Shown here: one piece after another, positions 40,002 to 48,614 of the stretch | Numbering within the stretch: position 1 is the first letter of the stretch | How the letters are laid out: every line of letters starts with the position of its first letter | NCBI RefSeq assembly: GCF_937988725.1 | Contig: NZ_CALKHS010000001.1 | Coordinates: 62,001 to 126,000, forward strand | Length of the DNA: 64,000 nucleotides | Direction: 5' to 3' | Source of the DNA: an uncultured Castellaniella sp. | Lineage (GTDB): Bacteria; Pseudomonadota; Gammaproteobacteria; Burkholderiales; Burkholderiaceae_B | The notes under the pieces: generated by a model | Told to the model about the DNA's origin: nothing | Seen by the model: only the letters and a program-made list of their open reading frames with translations | Database searches by the model: none | Translations under genes and position numbers: made by a program

Positions 40002-43000
40002 TCAGCGCATGCCCGGCAGGCCCAGCTGCGACTCCAGCCAGGCCCCGTAGCCTTGCATGTCCACCTGGCCCACGACGTTGCCGGCGTTCAGTTCCCAATG
40101 GCTGATGCGCTGGATGAAGGTTTCGAAGATCCGGCGCTGGGCGGCGCCCAGCCGGGCGTCGTCCCCTTGCGGGCCCAGCGACCGGGTGCCGGTGTCCTGC
40201 AGTTCGCGGTCTCCGGCCAGCAGGCGCTGGGCGGGATTGCGTTCGTCGTGCAGCCGGGCGCGCGATACCTGTTGATCCTCGGCGGCCAGTGCCTTCAGGG
40301 GGACCAGGGCCGCCAGCGCCTGCCAGCGCATCCAGTTCAGCGCCACGTCCGACAGGTCGCCGTCCGCCCGCGGCCGGCCCTGCTCGTCCAGCAGCAGCCC
40401 GCCGCCGATGTCGGCATGGGCGCCGATGAAGGGGGCTTCCACGGTGTTGGCGGGCGCGCCCGCGCTGGCCGACACCAGGGGGAAGAGGCTGCGCAGTTCG
40501 TGCAGCGCCACCGCGTGCGCCACCCAGTTCCAGGCCCCGGCGATGGACAGATCGAAGCCCGCGTTGGCCGCCCCCAGCAGGCCGAACTGGGCCACAGTAT
40601 CGAACAGGCCCAGGAAGCGCAGGTCCACGCACAGGCCGATCGCGCCGCGCAGGGGGTCGTCGTAGGAGAACCAGCCGTTGCGCGTCTGGCGGGCGATGCG
40701 GTTGGCGAAGTCGCGGGCCAGGGCCGCGCCGCGCGAATACCCCAGGATGTCGATGGGCACCGGGGCGGCGGCCCCTTGCGCCCGCTGCAGGGCGTTCATC
40801 AGCGACTGCCATTGATTGCGCAGGATCTGGCCGCTGCCGGCGGCGGTCACGGCGTCCCAGTCCGCGTACAGGTTGTTGCCGGGGCCGGCGTGGTAGTAGG
40901 CTGGCCCGTCGTCGTAGACCTGGGCCAGCTTCCAGACGTTGCTCTGATTGGCGCGGCCATAGCGGGTGCCGTCGAATGCCAGCAGGATCAGGCCCAGCGG
41001 GTCGGCATGGCGCATCGGCTGCTGGGCGGCGTAGCCCAGGGCCTGCTGGCCAGGGACCGGGCCCAGGGGATCGGGTTCCAGATAGTGGCCGCGTTCCGGG
41101 AGATAGGTGCGAAAGACGTTGTCGTGCCAGCCGGTGACGGGATCTTCATCCTGTCCGGGGCGGCGCAGCGGCAGGTCCAGGTCCCCTGCCAGCCGGGCAG
41201 TCCTGCCCAGCGTGTCGTAGCCGGCCAGCCACCGGACGGCGCGCGTCTCGTCGGTCATCATGACGGGGGCGCCCAGCAGGTCGGCGTGGATGAAGAACAG
41301 GCGCGTGTCGTCCCGTTCGTCGGTGCGCAGCAGTCCCACGGGGACGTCCTGCGCGTACAGATAGCGTTCGCTGACGCCGAAGCGCGGCGCCGCGGCCCCG
41401 TCCGGCGCGGCGGGCCGGACCCAGCGGGCCGCCAGCCGGTTGTCCAGGTAGTAGCGCTCGATGGTCCGGTGGTCCGACTGCTGGCGGATCTGCTGGCCCC
41501 GGGCATTGTAGGTATAGCGGGCCAGCGTCCGGCCGCCCTGGCGCACCTCGGCCAGGCGCTGCTGCGCCTGATAGCGCAGGGCGCGGTCGCCGACCCGCTG
41601 CGGCAGGCCTGCGGCATCGCGGCGGATCGGCGGGATCGAGGGCCGCGATGACGTCGGCTCGTGGAATGCCTGGGAGGCCGGGCGCCTCGGGCTGCGTCCG
41701 GCCAGCGTGCCATCCGGGGTCCAGGCCAGCCAGCGCCGGTGTCCGGCGTCTTCGGTGTCGCTGATACCGCTGCCGCTTGCCTGGATGCCGATTATGCGCT
41801 GCTGTTCATCATAGGCATAGCGGCGCTGCGTCAGGCGGTCCGAGGCTAGCACGGTGTGCCGCAGAACCAGGCCGTCGGGATCGTGTCGGCGGTGTTCCGC
41901 CCATAGGATGCGCGGACCGTCGGTGACCGTCAGGCGATCCGCGCGTCCTTGCTCGTCCGTGCCGCTTTGCAGCTGCAGGCCGTTGCCATAGCGGTAGCCG
42001 GCCAGACCGGCGACGGTGGCGATCACGGGATGCCGGGATCCGTCGGCCGCTTCCCAGATCAGGCTGTCCAGGCGGCCGTCTGGGGTCCAGGCGGTGTGCA
42101 GGGCGCCGCCTTCGGGCAGGCCGTGGCGCAGCAGGCGGCCCGCGCCGTCGTAGGCGAAGGTTTCCCGGTACGTCAGCGGGCCGGACGGATGCGGGCGGCG
42201 GATGGATCGGGCGCGCAGCCGGCCGTCCGGGCCGGTCTCCAGGGTCTCGGTTTCCGCCGGGTGGTCCAGGCGCCGCAGATGCCGGCCGTGCCAGTCCAGC
42301 GCGACCGCCACCCCGTTCTTGCCGTCCCCCGTGTATAGCAGGCGGCGGGGCCGGCCGGTCGCGTCCCGCTGCAGCTCCAGGCGGTCGCCGTTGGCGTGTG
42401 CCAGCGCCAGCAGCCGGCCCCGGGCGTCGTAGCGCAGCCGCGTCCGCCCCGTCAGGGTGCTGGTCCAGGCGCTGCGGCGCCCCTGGGCGTCGTAGTCCAT
42501 GACCAGGCCGGGCCAGCCGCCTTGCGGCTGCTTCAGGCGGCGCAGGCGGCCGTCCGCAGCGCGCTCGATCCGCAGTCCGCCGATGGCCGTCAGACGCCCT
42601 CGGGCATCCCGTCCCACGGCGCCGGGCGCCTCCACGGGATAGCGCAGGTCCAGCCGGCCGTCGGTTTGTTCCGGCGGGCCGGGGATGGCCTGGATGACCC
42701 TTCCGTCGGCGTCGTAGGCCCAGCTGCGCATCCGCTGCGCGCGCCCGGCGCGGTCTTGCAGCGTGACGCCGGTGATGGCGGTCGGGCGGCCCGCCTGGCG
42801 GTGTGTTTCATAGTGGTAGCGGCGCTGCATGCCGTCCGGGCGCCGGACGCGGATCAGGCGCGGCGCGGCGGGGTGGCCGGGAGCGGATGCCGGGAGGTCG
42901 TATTCATAGGTGAAGGCGCCCAGCGGGGTTTCCAGGGACTGCAGCAGCGGATGGTTCCCTTGGAGGCCGTAGCGCGGCGTCAGCTGCTGCGCGCCTGTCC

Positions 43001-43736
43001 GGATGCGGGCGATGAGGCCCTGGAACGGGCCATCGGCATGGTAATCGATCCGGGTGGCCGGCTGCCCGGGCCTGAGAATGGCCAGCAGGCGACCCTGGGA
43101 GTCGAAATCCAGCCGCTGCCCGCTGGAATCCGTCCAGAGCCACGCCGCCCGGCGGCCGGGGGCCGGCTGGCCTTCGGTGGGCAGCCAGACGGCCGGCGCT
43201 TCGTCGGAAAGCGCAGGGCGGGGCGAGGGATCCGCGGCGGGGGCCGCCAGGATGCGTCCATTGCCGGGATGCAGGGCGCGGCCTTGGGCGTCGTAGCGCG
43301 TGACCCGGCCGTCGGCCAGCCGCAGTTGCCAGCCCTGCGGCGCGCGTGTCAGGGCGACTTCGTAATCGCTGGTCCAGCCCGCGCCCAGGGCGCCGGCCTG
43401 GCGAAAGCCGGATCGGTACAGGCGGGCGAAGCCCGGGCGGCTGCCGTCCGGCGGAGCGGGCAGGTCGATGTCCCGCAGGAATTTTTCGCCGGTGATCCGA
43501 TGGATGGGGTTGCTGATGCCGGTATCCAGGTCCGCGTCGCGAGCGGGCCCCAGGGACGACCCGGCGCCGCAGGGCGGCAGCTTGCCGGGATCCGGCGGCG
43601 CCGGACAGGTCAGGGCGGGGGCGGCGTGCGCCGGGCCGGGGCCTGGCAAGGCCAGGGCCGCCAACAGATGGAATCCCAAGGCCGCCAGCGGCGGCCTGAT
43701 GCGGGGAAAGCGGCGTCGGCCGGGGGTTTCGGGCAT
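40002..43736 (-). CDS. Exported RHS-repeat protein with C-terminal Tle1-like (DUF2235) lipase domain
   Basis: 1244 residues. An Arg-rich start and hydrophobic segment end in PAHAAPA (about residue 39), i.e. a signal peptide. A DUF6531-like segment follows (GISNPIHRITGEKF, then RPGFARLYRSGFR), then many YD/RHS repeats, and an RHS core ending near 915 (YLPERGHYLEPDPLG). The last 329 residues match the Tle1-type alpha/beta hydrolase: AFDGTRYGRANQSNV, nucleophile Ser near 1001 in GYSRGAALARDFANR, Asp near 1046 in FLGLFDTVAQFG, His near 1107 in IGAHADIGGG. RHS shells typically enclose a C-terminal toxin, so this is probably an antibacterial or contact-dependent phospholipase. There is no PAAR domain and no evident adjacent immunity gene. 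Confidence 0.88.
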   Translation of the reverse strand: MPETPGRRRFPRIRPPLAALGFHLLAALALPGPGPAHAAPALTCPAPPDPGKLPPCGAGSSLGPARDADLDTGISNPIHRITGEKFLRDIDLPAPPDGSRPGFARLYRSGFRQAGALGAGWTSDYEVALTRAPQGWQLRLADGRVTRYDAQGRALHPGNGRILAAPAADPSPRPALSDEAPAVWLPTEGQPAPGRRAAWLWTDSSGQRLDFDSQGRLLAILRPGQPATRIDYHADGPFQGLIARIRTGAQQLTPRYGLQGNHPLLQSLETPLGAFTYEYDLPASAPGHPAAPRLIRVRRPDGMQRRYHYETHRQAGRPTAITGVTLQDRAGRAQRMRSWAYDADGRVIQAIPGPPEQTDGRLDLRYPVEAPGAVGRDARGRLTAIGGLRIERAADGRLRRLKQPQGGWPGLVMDYDAQGRRSAWTSTLTGRTRLRYDARGRLLALAHANGDRLELQRDATGRPRRLLYTGDGKNGVAVALDWHGRHLRRLDHPAETETLETGPDGRLRARSIRRPHPSGPLTYRETFAYDGAGRLLRHGLPEGGALHTAWTPDGRLDSLIWEAADGSRHPVIATVAGLAGYRYGNGLQLQSGTDEQGRADRLTVTDGPRILWAEHRRHDPDGLVLRHTVLASDRLTQRRYAYDEQQRIIGIQASGSGISDTEDAGHRRWLAWTPDGTLAGRSPRRPASQAFHEPTSSRPSIPPIRRDAAGLPQRVGDRALRYQAQQRLAEVRQGGRTLARYTYNARGQQIRQQSDHRTIERYYLDNRLAARWVRPAAPDGAAAPRFGVSERYLYAQDVPVGLLRTDERDDTRLFFIHADLLGAPVMMTDETRAVRWLAGYDTLGRTARLAGDLDLPLRRPGQDEDPVTGWHDNVFRTYLPERGHYLEPDPLGPVPGQQALGYAAQQPMRHADPLGLILLAFDGTRYGRANQSNVWKLAQVYDDGPAYYHAGPGNNLYADWDAVTAAGSGQILRNQWQSLMNALQRAQGAAAPVPIDILGYSRGAALARDFANRIARQTRNGWFSYDDPLRGAIGLCVDLRFLGLFDTVAQFGLLGAANAGFDLSIAGAWNWVAHAVALHELRSLFPLVSASAGAPANTVEAPFIGAHADIGGGLLLDEQGRPRADGDLSDVALNWMRWQALAALVPLKALAAEDQQVSRARLHDERNPAQRLLAGDRELQDTGTRSLGPQGDDARLGAAQRRIFETFIQRISHWELNAGNVVGQVDMQGYGAWLESQLGLPGMR

Positions 43737-43754
43737 GGCTCGGCTCCTGTCAAT

Positions 43755-43771
43755 GTCGGATATTTTCCGAC
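43755..43771. promoter_or_regulatory. Inverted repeat in the RHS/DUF1840 divergent promoter region
   Basis: GTCGGA and TCCGAC flank TATTT in the 93-bp gap between the RHS gene and the divergent DUF1840 gene. It could be an operator or a short hairpin. Confidence 0.35.
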
Positions 43772-43829
43772 TTGGCAGGGTGCTGAACTTGGGTTAGTGT
43801 ACGTTTATGTCCATTGCGGAAAACCCACC

Positions 43830-44174
43830 ATGCTCATACTGTTCCAGTCCAAATCGGCGGCCGAAGTCCTGATGTTCGCCCAGCACGCCAAACCGATTCT
43901 GCTGGCAGCGGGCAAGAAATTCGATACGCCGGATCTGCCTGAGCGGGGGGTCATCACCCGCGACCAGCTGGATGCGGCCATCGCGGGCATCGAATCGCTG
44001 GTGGCCACCGACAGCAGCCACGACGATCATTCCGGCGATCACGATGATTCCACTGAACACCCCATCGCCCAGCACGTGGGCATGCGCCGTCGGGCGTGGC
44101 CGCTGCTGGCCATGCTGCGACTGTCCCGCGAAAAGGGCGAAGACGTCACCTGGGGACCCGCCCCCATCTGGTAA
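43830..44174 (+). CDS. DUF1840 family protein with His/Asp-rich segment
   Basis: 114 residues, beginning MLILFQSKSAAEVLMFAQHAKPIL, typical of DUF1840. A very acidic and His-rich stretch (SSHDDHSGDHDDSTEH, about residues 67-82) could bind metal. The family occurs in beta- and gammaproteobacteria and has no known function. It is followed 12 bp later by an unrelated small gene, probably in the same transcript. Confidence 0.85.
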   Translation: MLILFQSKSAAEVLMFAQHAKPILLAAGKKFDTPDLPERGVITRDQLDAAIAGIESLVATDSSHDDHSGDHDDSTEHPIAQHVGMRRRAWPLLAMLRLSREKGEDVTWGPAPIW

Positions 44175-44186
44175 GGAAGCCGCGCC

Positions 44187-44504
44187 ATGCAGGGTCACGT
44201 GATCATTGTTTTCGATGCGCATCGTTCGCTGGAAGTCGCAGTCGATGCGCCGATCGATGCCTCGCTGGGTCATGCGGCCCGCGACTGGTTCGAACAGCGC
44301 TGGGAAGCCCTGGGATGCGAACCTTTGCGGGTCAGCGGCAAAGTACTGCTGCTGGACAAGATCCTGGGGGTGGCGGACGCCCTGGGCTACCGCGCGCTGT
44401 CGTCCCAGGCCGACCTGGCCGGGGATTTCGCCCGGCATGCCGTGCAGGCATTGGAAAAGCCCCGGGTCACGGTGGATCTTCCGGGGCTTGCCATCGTGTA
44501 TTGA
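44187..44504 (+). CDS. Small conserved-looking protein of unknown function
   Basis: 105 residues (MQGHVIIVFDAHRSLEVAVD at the N terminus), mixed alpha/beta, no signal peptide, no membrane segment, no motif I recognise. Codon use matches the neighbours. It lies 12 bp after the DUF1840 gene with GGAAG before the ATG, so it is probably a real co-transcribed gene. Confidence 0.75.
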   Translation: MQGHVIIVFDAHRSLEVAVDAPIDASLGHAARDWFEQRWEALGCEPLRVSGKVLLLDKILGVADALGYRALSSQADLAGDFARHAVQALEKPRVTVDLPGLAIVY

Positions 44505-44594
44505 TGGGCGCCGATCGCGGCGCTCCCGGCCGGATGGACCGGGGCGCCCGCCGGATCGGGCGGCGGGGGGATGTCCCCTGGTGTTTCGACAGGA

Positions 44595-46298
44595 TCAGGC
44601 GGCGGCCGACACGCGGGCAGGCAGATCCTTTCCGGAGGCCGCGTAGCGATTGACCGCGCTCAGGATGGCCAGGAAGGACGACGTGACGATGTCCTCGTGG
44701 ATGCCGACTCCATAGCCGTTGGCTTCGTCGCCGATGCGGATTTCCACATAGGATGCGGCCTTGGTGTCCGTGCCGGTGCCGATGGCGTGTTCCTGGTAAT
44801 CCATGATGCGGGCCTCGATGCCCAGGGCGTCCACGAAGGCGGAAATCGCGCCGTCGCCCTGGCCCGACAGATGCCGGGTCTGCTTGTCCGCCTGGATCTC
44901 GACTTCGATCATGAACTGCTTCTGGCCGGTGGTCTTGGGGCTGCCGGTGATGCGATGGCGCACCAGCTTCCAGGGCGTTTCGCGGTCCAGGTATTCGCTG
45001 GAAAAGATGTCGTAGACGTCCTTGGGCGTGACTTCGCGGCCGGTTTCGTCGGTGACGCGCTGAATGGCGCGGCTGAATTCGATCTGCAGGCGGCGCGGCA
45101 GGACCAGGCCGTGTTCGTGTTCCAGCAGATAGGCCACGCCGCCCTTGCCGGACTGGCTGTTGACGCGGATGACCGCGTCGTAGCTGCGGCCCAGGTCGGC
45201 CGGGTCGATTGGCAGGTACGGGACTTCCCAGACGGCGTCGGCCTTCTGGACGGCGAAGCCCTTTTTGATGGCGTCTTGGTGCGAACCGGAGAAGGCCGTG
45301 AACACCAGGTCGCCCACGTAGGGGTGGCGCGGGTGGACGGGCAGCTGGTTGCAGTCTTCCACGCAGCGGCGCACTTCGTCGATGTCGGAAAAATCCAGGC
45401 CGGGGTGCACGCCCTGGGTGTACAGGTTCAGGGCCAGCGTGACCAGGTCGACGTTGCCGGTGCGTTCCCCGTTGCCGAACAGGCAGCCTTCGATGCGGTC
45501 GGCGCCGGCCATGACGGCGAATTCGGCGGCGGCCACGGCCGTGCCCCGGTCATTGTGCGGGTGCACGCTGAGCACGATCTTGTCGCGCTGGGCCAGATTG
45601 CGGTGCATCCATTCGATCTGGTCTGCGTACAGGTTGGGGGTGGTGGCCTCGATGGTGGCGGGCAGGTTCAGGATGATCTTGTCCTGGACGGTGGGCTGCC
45701 AGGTATCGACCACGGCATTGCAGACTTCCAGCGCGAATTCCGGTTCGGTGGTGCTGTAGACCTCCGGGGAGTATTCGTAGCGCCAGTGGGTTTCCGGATG
45801 CTTGGCGACTTCGGCCTTGACGATCCGGGTGCCTTCGACGGCCACGGCGCGGACTTCGTCGCGGCTCATGTTGAAGACGATCTTGCGGAAGGCCGGCGCG
45901 CAGGCGTTGTACATGTGCACGATGGCGTGCTTCGCCCCGGCCAGCGCCTGCACCGTGCGCGGGATCAGATCGCCGCGCGCCTGGGTCAGGCCGATGATGG
46001 TGACGTCGTCGGGGATGCGCTTTTCATCGACCAGCTTGCGCACGAAATCGTAGTCGGTCTGCGATGCCGAGGGGAAGCCGACCTCGATTTCCTTGAAGCC
46101 GATTTTCACCAGCTGATCGAAGAACCGCAGCTTGCGGTCCACGCTCATGGGTTCGATCAGGGCCTGGTTGCCGTCGCGCAGATCGGTGCTCATCCAGATC
46201 GGCGGGGTGGTGGTGCGGCGGCTGGGCCAGGTGCGTTCGGCGTAGTCGCGCGTGAACGGGGCGAACGGAATGTATTTGGAGGCGGGATTCTGGATCAT
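44595..46298 (-). CDS. leuA: 2-isopropylmalate synthase (long fungal/actinobacterial-type)
   Basis: 567 residues, the longer LeuA class (E. coli LeuA is 523). The catalytic TIM barrel has STDLRDGNQALIEPM and, later, the metal-ligand region VHPHNDRGTAVA. The C-terminal LeuA-dimer/regulatory domain follows from about 430. It condenses acetyl-CoA with 2-ketoisovalerate, the committed step to leucine, and is normally feedback-inhibited by leucine. A Leu-rich leader peptide gene 102 bp upstream indicates transcript-level control too. Confidence 0.96.
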   Translation of the reverse strand: MIQNPASKYIPFAPFTRDYAERTWPSRRTTTPPIWMSTDLRDGNQALIEPMSVDRKLRFFDQLVKIGFKEIEVGFPSASQTDYDFVRKLVDEKRIPDDVTIIGLTQARGDLIPRTVQALAGAKHAIVHMYNACAPAFRKIVFNMSRDEVRAVAVEGTRIVKAEVAKHPETHWRYEYSPEVYSTTEPEFALEVCNAVVDTWQPTVQDKIILNLPATIEATTPNLYADQIEWMHRNLAQRDKIVLSVHPHNDRGTAVAAAEFAVMAGADRIEGCLFGNGERTGNVDLVTLALNLYTQGVHPGLDFSDIDEVRRCVEDCNQLPVHPRHPYVGDLVFTAFSGSHQDAIKKGFAVQKADAVWEVPYLPIDPADLGRSYDAVIRVNSQSGKGGVAYLLEHEHGLVLPRRLQIEFSRAIQRVTDETGREVTPKDVYDIFSSEYLDRETPWKLVRHRITGSPKTTGQKQFMIEVEIQADKQTRHLSGQGDGAISAFVDALGIEARIMDYQEHAIGTGTDTKAASYVEIRIGDEANGYGVGIHEDIVTSSFLAILSAVNRYAASGKDLPARVSAAA

Positions 46299-46400
46299 GG
46301 CGATACCTGTCTGGGAATGGGGTCCGGATCACGGACGAACAACAATCGCGGGGTCGCGAAGATGTGGCTTGGGGATAGGCTGCCGAACTGCCACGCGGCG

Positions 46401-46538
46401 CTAGGCCCGGCAACCGATCGCTAGCAGTAGACCCAGTAGGACAGGAGAGAACCGCATCGGAGCGGATGCGGAAGCGCGCGCGACCGCGTCGGCAGGAGCC
46501 TGCCGGAGGACGTCGAAAGGTGCGCGCGAGATATTCAT
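46401..46538 (-). CDS. leuA leader peptide (putative attenuation)
   Basis: A 45-residue frame (MNISRAPFDVLRQ...) ends with SPVLLGLLLAIGCRA and a stop 102 bp before leuA. Five of six consecutive residues around the Gly are Leu, and three of those codons are the very rare CTA (CTA CTG GGT CTA CTG CTA). An internal ATG at 46457 would give an 18-residue leader. Inverted repeats lie within (CGGCAG/CTGCCG and CCGCATC/GATGCGG), and a T-rich stretch with a short TCGCG/CGCGA hairpin lies between leader and leuA. The layout is that of ribosome-stalling leader peptides of leucine operons. No ribosome site is obvious. Confidence 0.75.
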   Translation of the reverse strand: MNISRAPFDVLRQAPADAVARASASAPMRFSPVLLGLLLAIGCRA

Positions 46539-46655
46539 AAGCTTAAGTCGAACATATTTCCCGGGCTTTTGCAAGCGCCCGAGGCGCCGGGCCAGGCCAT
46601 GGGGCGTGGTCCGCCGGCCGGCGCGGGCCGGTTTGCTCGCGTTCGGTCAGCGGGA

Positions 46656-47198
46656 TCAGCCCCGCTGGCGGGCGTTTTCCAGCACGGCCAGTTGCCGGGC
46701 CGCGCGCTGCAGGCGCCCGGACCGGCCGGCCGCCAGTTCCTGGTGGGCCAGTTGCAGATCGCCCACACGCAGCGGTTCGTCGCGCGGCTGCCAGGCCCAG
46801 AGCAGCACGTCCAGCGCCGGCGCGGAGAGCTGCTCGGACAACTGCTGGAAGGAATGTTCGTCCACCAGCTTCAGGCGGGACCGGGCGAGGATCGCCCGCA
46901 CTGCCTGGTAGACCAGCCAGGCCACGATGATGGTGCACAGAATGACCAGCGCTCCCCAGAAATACGGGTTGTAGCGCTGCAGCAGGGCGGTGGCTTCCGC
47001 CCCCATGATGTGGTTTCCGGCATAATCAATGCCGTTGCCAAACGCCAGCAGGCGGTTCAGCAGGTCGTACCAGACCAGCGCCACCAGCACGACCAGCGTG
47101 GCCGATACGATTTTGGCCGTGGCCGTCAGTTTCAGCAGAATCCTGCGCAACAGGGCGGAATCCTGCCGGCTGGGAGTTTGGAATGATTCCTGAGTCAT
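46656..47198 (-). CDS. Membrane protein of unknown function
   Basis: 180 residues from the ATG at 47198 (MTQESFQTPSRQ). Two membrane segments are visible, at about 30-52 (AKIVSATLVVLVALVWYDLL) and 80-103 (YFWGALVILCTIIVAWLVYQAV). A cytoplasmic helical tail rich in Leu, Gln and Arg follows. I recognise no family. Its ATG overlaps an upstream candidate ATG of rpoN on the opposite strand, so the promoter of each gene must lie in or beside the other. Confidence 0.75.
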   Translation of the reverse strand: MTQESFQTPSRQDSALLRRILLKLTATAKIVSATLVVLVALVWYDLLNRLLAFGNGIDYAGNHIMGAEATALLQRYNPYFWGALVILCTIIVAWLVYQAVRAILARSRLKLVDEHSFQQLSEQLSAPALDVLLWAWQPRDEPLRVGDLQLAHQELAAGRSGRLQRAARQLAVLENARQRG

Positions 47199-47217
47199 GG
47201 CCTTCAATGAGTTGAGT

Positions 47218-48558
47218 ATGCGTTCGCAACCGTCCCTGGAACTGGGTCAGCACCAGCAATTGGCGTTGACCCCGCAACTGCGCCAGGCCCTGAGGCTGCT
47301 GCAATGCTCGGCTCTGGAACTGGAGCAGGAAATCGCCCAGGCCGTGGCGGACAATCCCGTGCTGGAACTGGATGAGCCCGCGGCGGACGCGGCTTCGGCT
47401 CAGGCCGAAATGCTGGAACGCCACTGGACGCAGCCCGCCAGGCAGGCTGTCACGGATGATATCCCGGAATCACCGGCCTCGCAGAGCCTGGCCGACCATT
47501 TATTGCAACAATTGCGCACGACTCGGGCCAGCCTCCGGGACCAGGCCCTGGGCGCCGTGCTGATCGGCGAGCTGGACGAGCGCGGCTACCTGGACTTCGA
47601 TCCCGCCTCGCATGCCGGCGCGCTGCCGGAGGATTGGGACGTGCAGGACGATGAGTGGCAGGCCGCGCTGTGCTTGCTGCAATCCTTCGATCCGGCCGGC
47701 GTGGGGGCCCGCGACCTGCCCGAATGCCTGCGCCTGCAACTGCGGGCGCGGTCGGCGCAATGGCCGCCGGACGTGCTGGACTGCGCGCTGCGCCTGACCG
47801 GATGCCTGGAAGACCTGGGCGCCGGACGCTGGGGGCGCCTGTGCGAAACCCTGGGCTGCGGCCGCGCGCTGCTGGATGCCGCCCATCAGGCCCTGCTGCG
47901 GCTGGATCCCCGTCCCGCCGGCGCCTGGCGGGAGGAAGCCACCTGCTATGTCGTGCCCGACGTCCTGTTCCATCGGGCCGGCGCCCGCTGGGCGGTGAGC
48001 TTGAATCCCGCCCTGGAGCCGCGCCTGCGCGTGGATGCCGGCCTGGCGGCCCGGCTGGAAGAAGGGGATGTTCCCGCCTTGCGCGAACAGGTCCGGGTCG
48101 CGCGCCAGCTGATCCAGGGCCTGGGCCAGCGTAGCCAGACCATCCTGCGGGTGGCCGAGTTCCTGGCCGTCCATCAGCGTCCCTTTCTGGAGCAGGGGGA
48201 AACCGCCTTGCGTCCTCTGGTGCTGCGCGACGTGGCCCAGGCGCTGGAGCTGCATGAGTCCACCATTTCCCGCGCCACCCGGCTGAAGTATGCCCAGACG
48301 CCCTGGGGCGTCTATGAGCTGAAGCATTTCTTCGGCACCGGCGTGCAGACGGAGTCCGGCGAGGACGCCTCCGCGCGGGCCATCCAGGCCGTCATGCGCT
48401 CGCTGCTGGACGCCGAACCCCCCGGCAAGCCGCTGTCCGATATGCAGCTGGCCCGCCTGCTGGCGGACCAGGGCCTGGTGATCGCCCGCCGCACCGTGGC
48501 CAAATATCGAGAGGCCATGGGCGTGCCGACGGCCAGCCTGAGAAAGGCGCTGGGCTGA
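47218..48558 (+). CDS. rpoN: RNA polymerase sigma-54 factor
   Basis: 446 residues from MRSQPSLELGQ; an in-frame ATG at 47197 adds 7 residues and overlaps the divergent gene start. Region I is LGQHQQLALTPQLRQALRLLQ, the core-binding region follows, the HTH is near 340-375 (LHESTISRATRLKYAQTPWGVYELKHFF), and the RpoN box is present near the C terminus (ARRTVAKYREAMG). The acidic linker is short. It directs transcription from -24/-12 promoters with AAA+ activators. The usual neighbours (lptB, hpf, ptsN) are absent. Confidence 0.92.
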   Translation: MRSQPSLELGQHQQLALTPQLRQALRLLQCSALELEQEIAQAVADNPVLELDEPAADAASAQAEMLERHWTQPARQAVTDDIPESPASQSLADHLLQQLRTTRASLRDQALGAVLIGELDERGYLDFDPASHAGALPEDWDVQDDEWQAALCLLQSFDPAGVGARDLPECLRLQLRARSAQWPPDVLDCALRLTGCLEDLGAGRWGRLCETLGCGRALLDAAHQALLRLDPRPAGAWREEATCYVVPDVLFHRAGARWAVSLNPALEPRLRVDAGLAARLEEGDVPALREQVRVARQLIQGLGQRSQTILRVAEFLAVHQRPFLEQGETALRPLVLRDVAQALELHESTISRATRLKYAQTPWGVYELKHFFGTGVQTESGEDASARAIQAVMRSLLDAEPPGKPLSDMQLARLLADQGLVIARRTVAKYREAMGVPTASLRKALG

Positions 48559-48595
48559 AACGCAGAAAGTGCTTGCCATGGCGGAAAAGAAGGAT

Positions 48596-48614
48596 GATAA
48601 TGATTCGCATGTAT
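48596..48614. promoter_or_regulatory. Candidate Fur box overlapping the bfd start
   Basis: GATAATGATTCGCATGTAT matches the first 9 bases of the Fur consensus GATAATGATAATCATTATC exactly, and 12 of 19 overall. It covers the ribosome site/start region of bfd, an iron-regulated gene in many bacteria. Confidence 0.5.

Noticed and set aside
40002..43736. RHS gene as a degraded or frameshifted element
   Set aside because: The frame is intact from signal peptide to hydrolase end, with all catalytic motifs.
42396..44174. 592-codon plus-strand frame running into the DUF1840 gene
   Set aside because: Only the last 114 codons are a real gene; the rest is antisense to the RHS gene.
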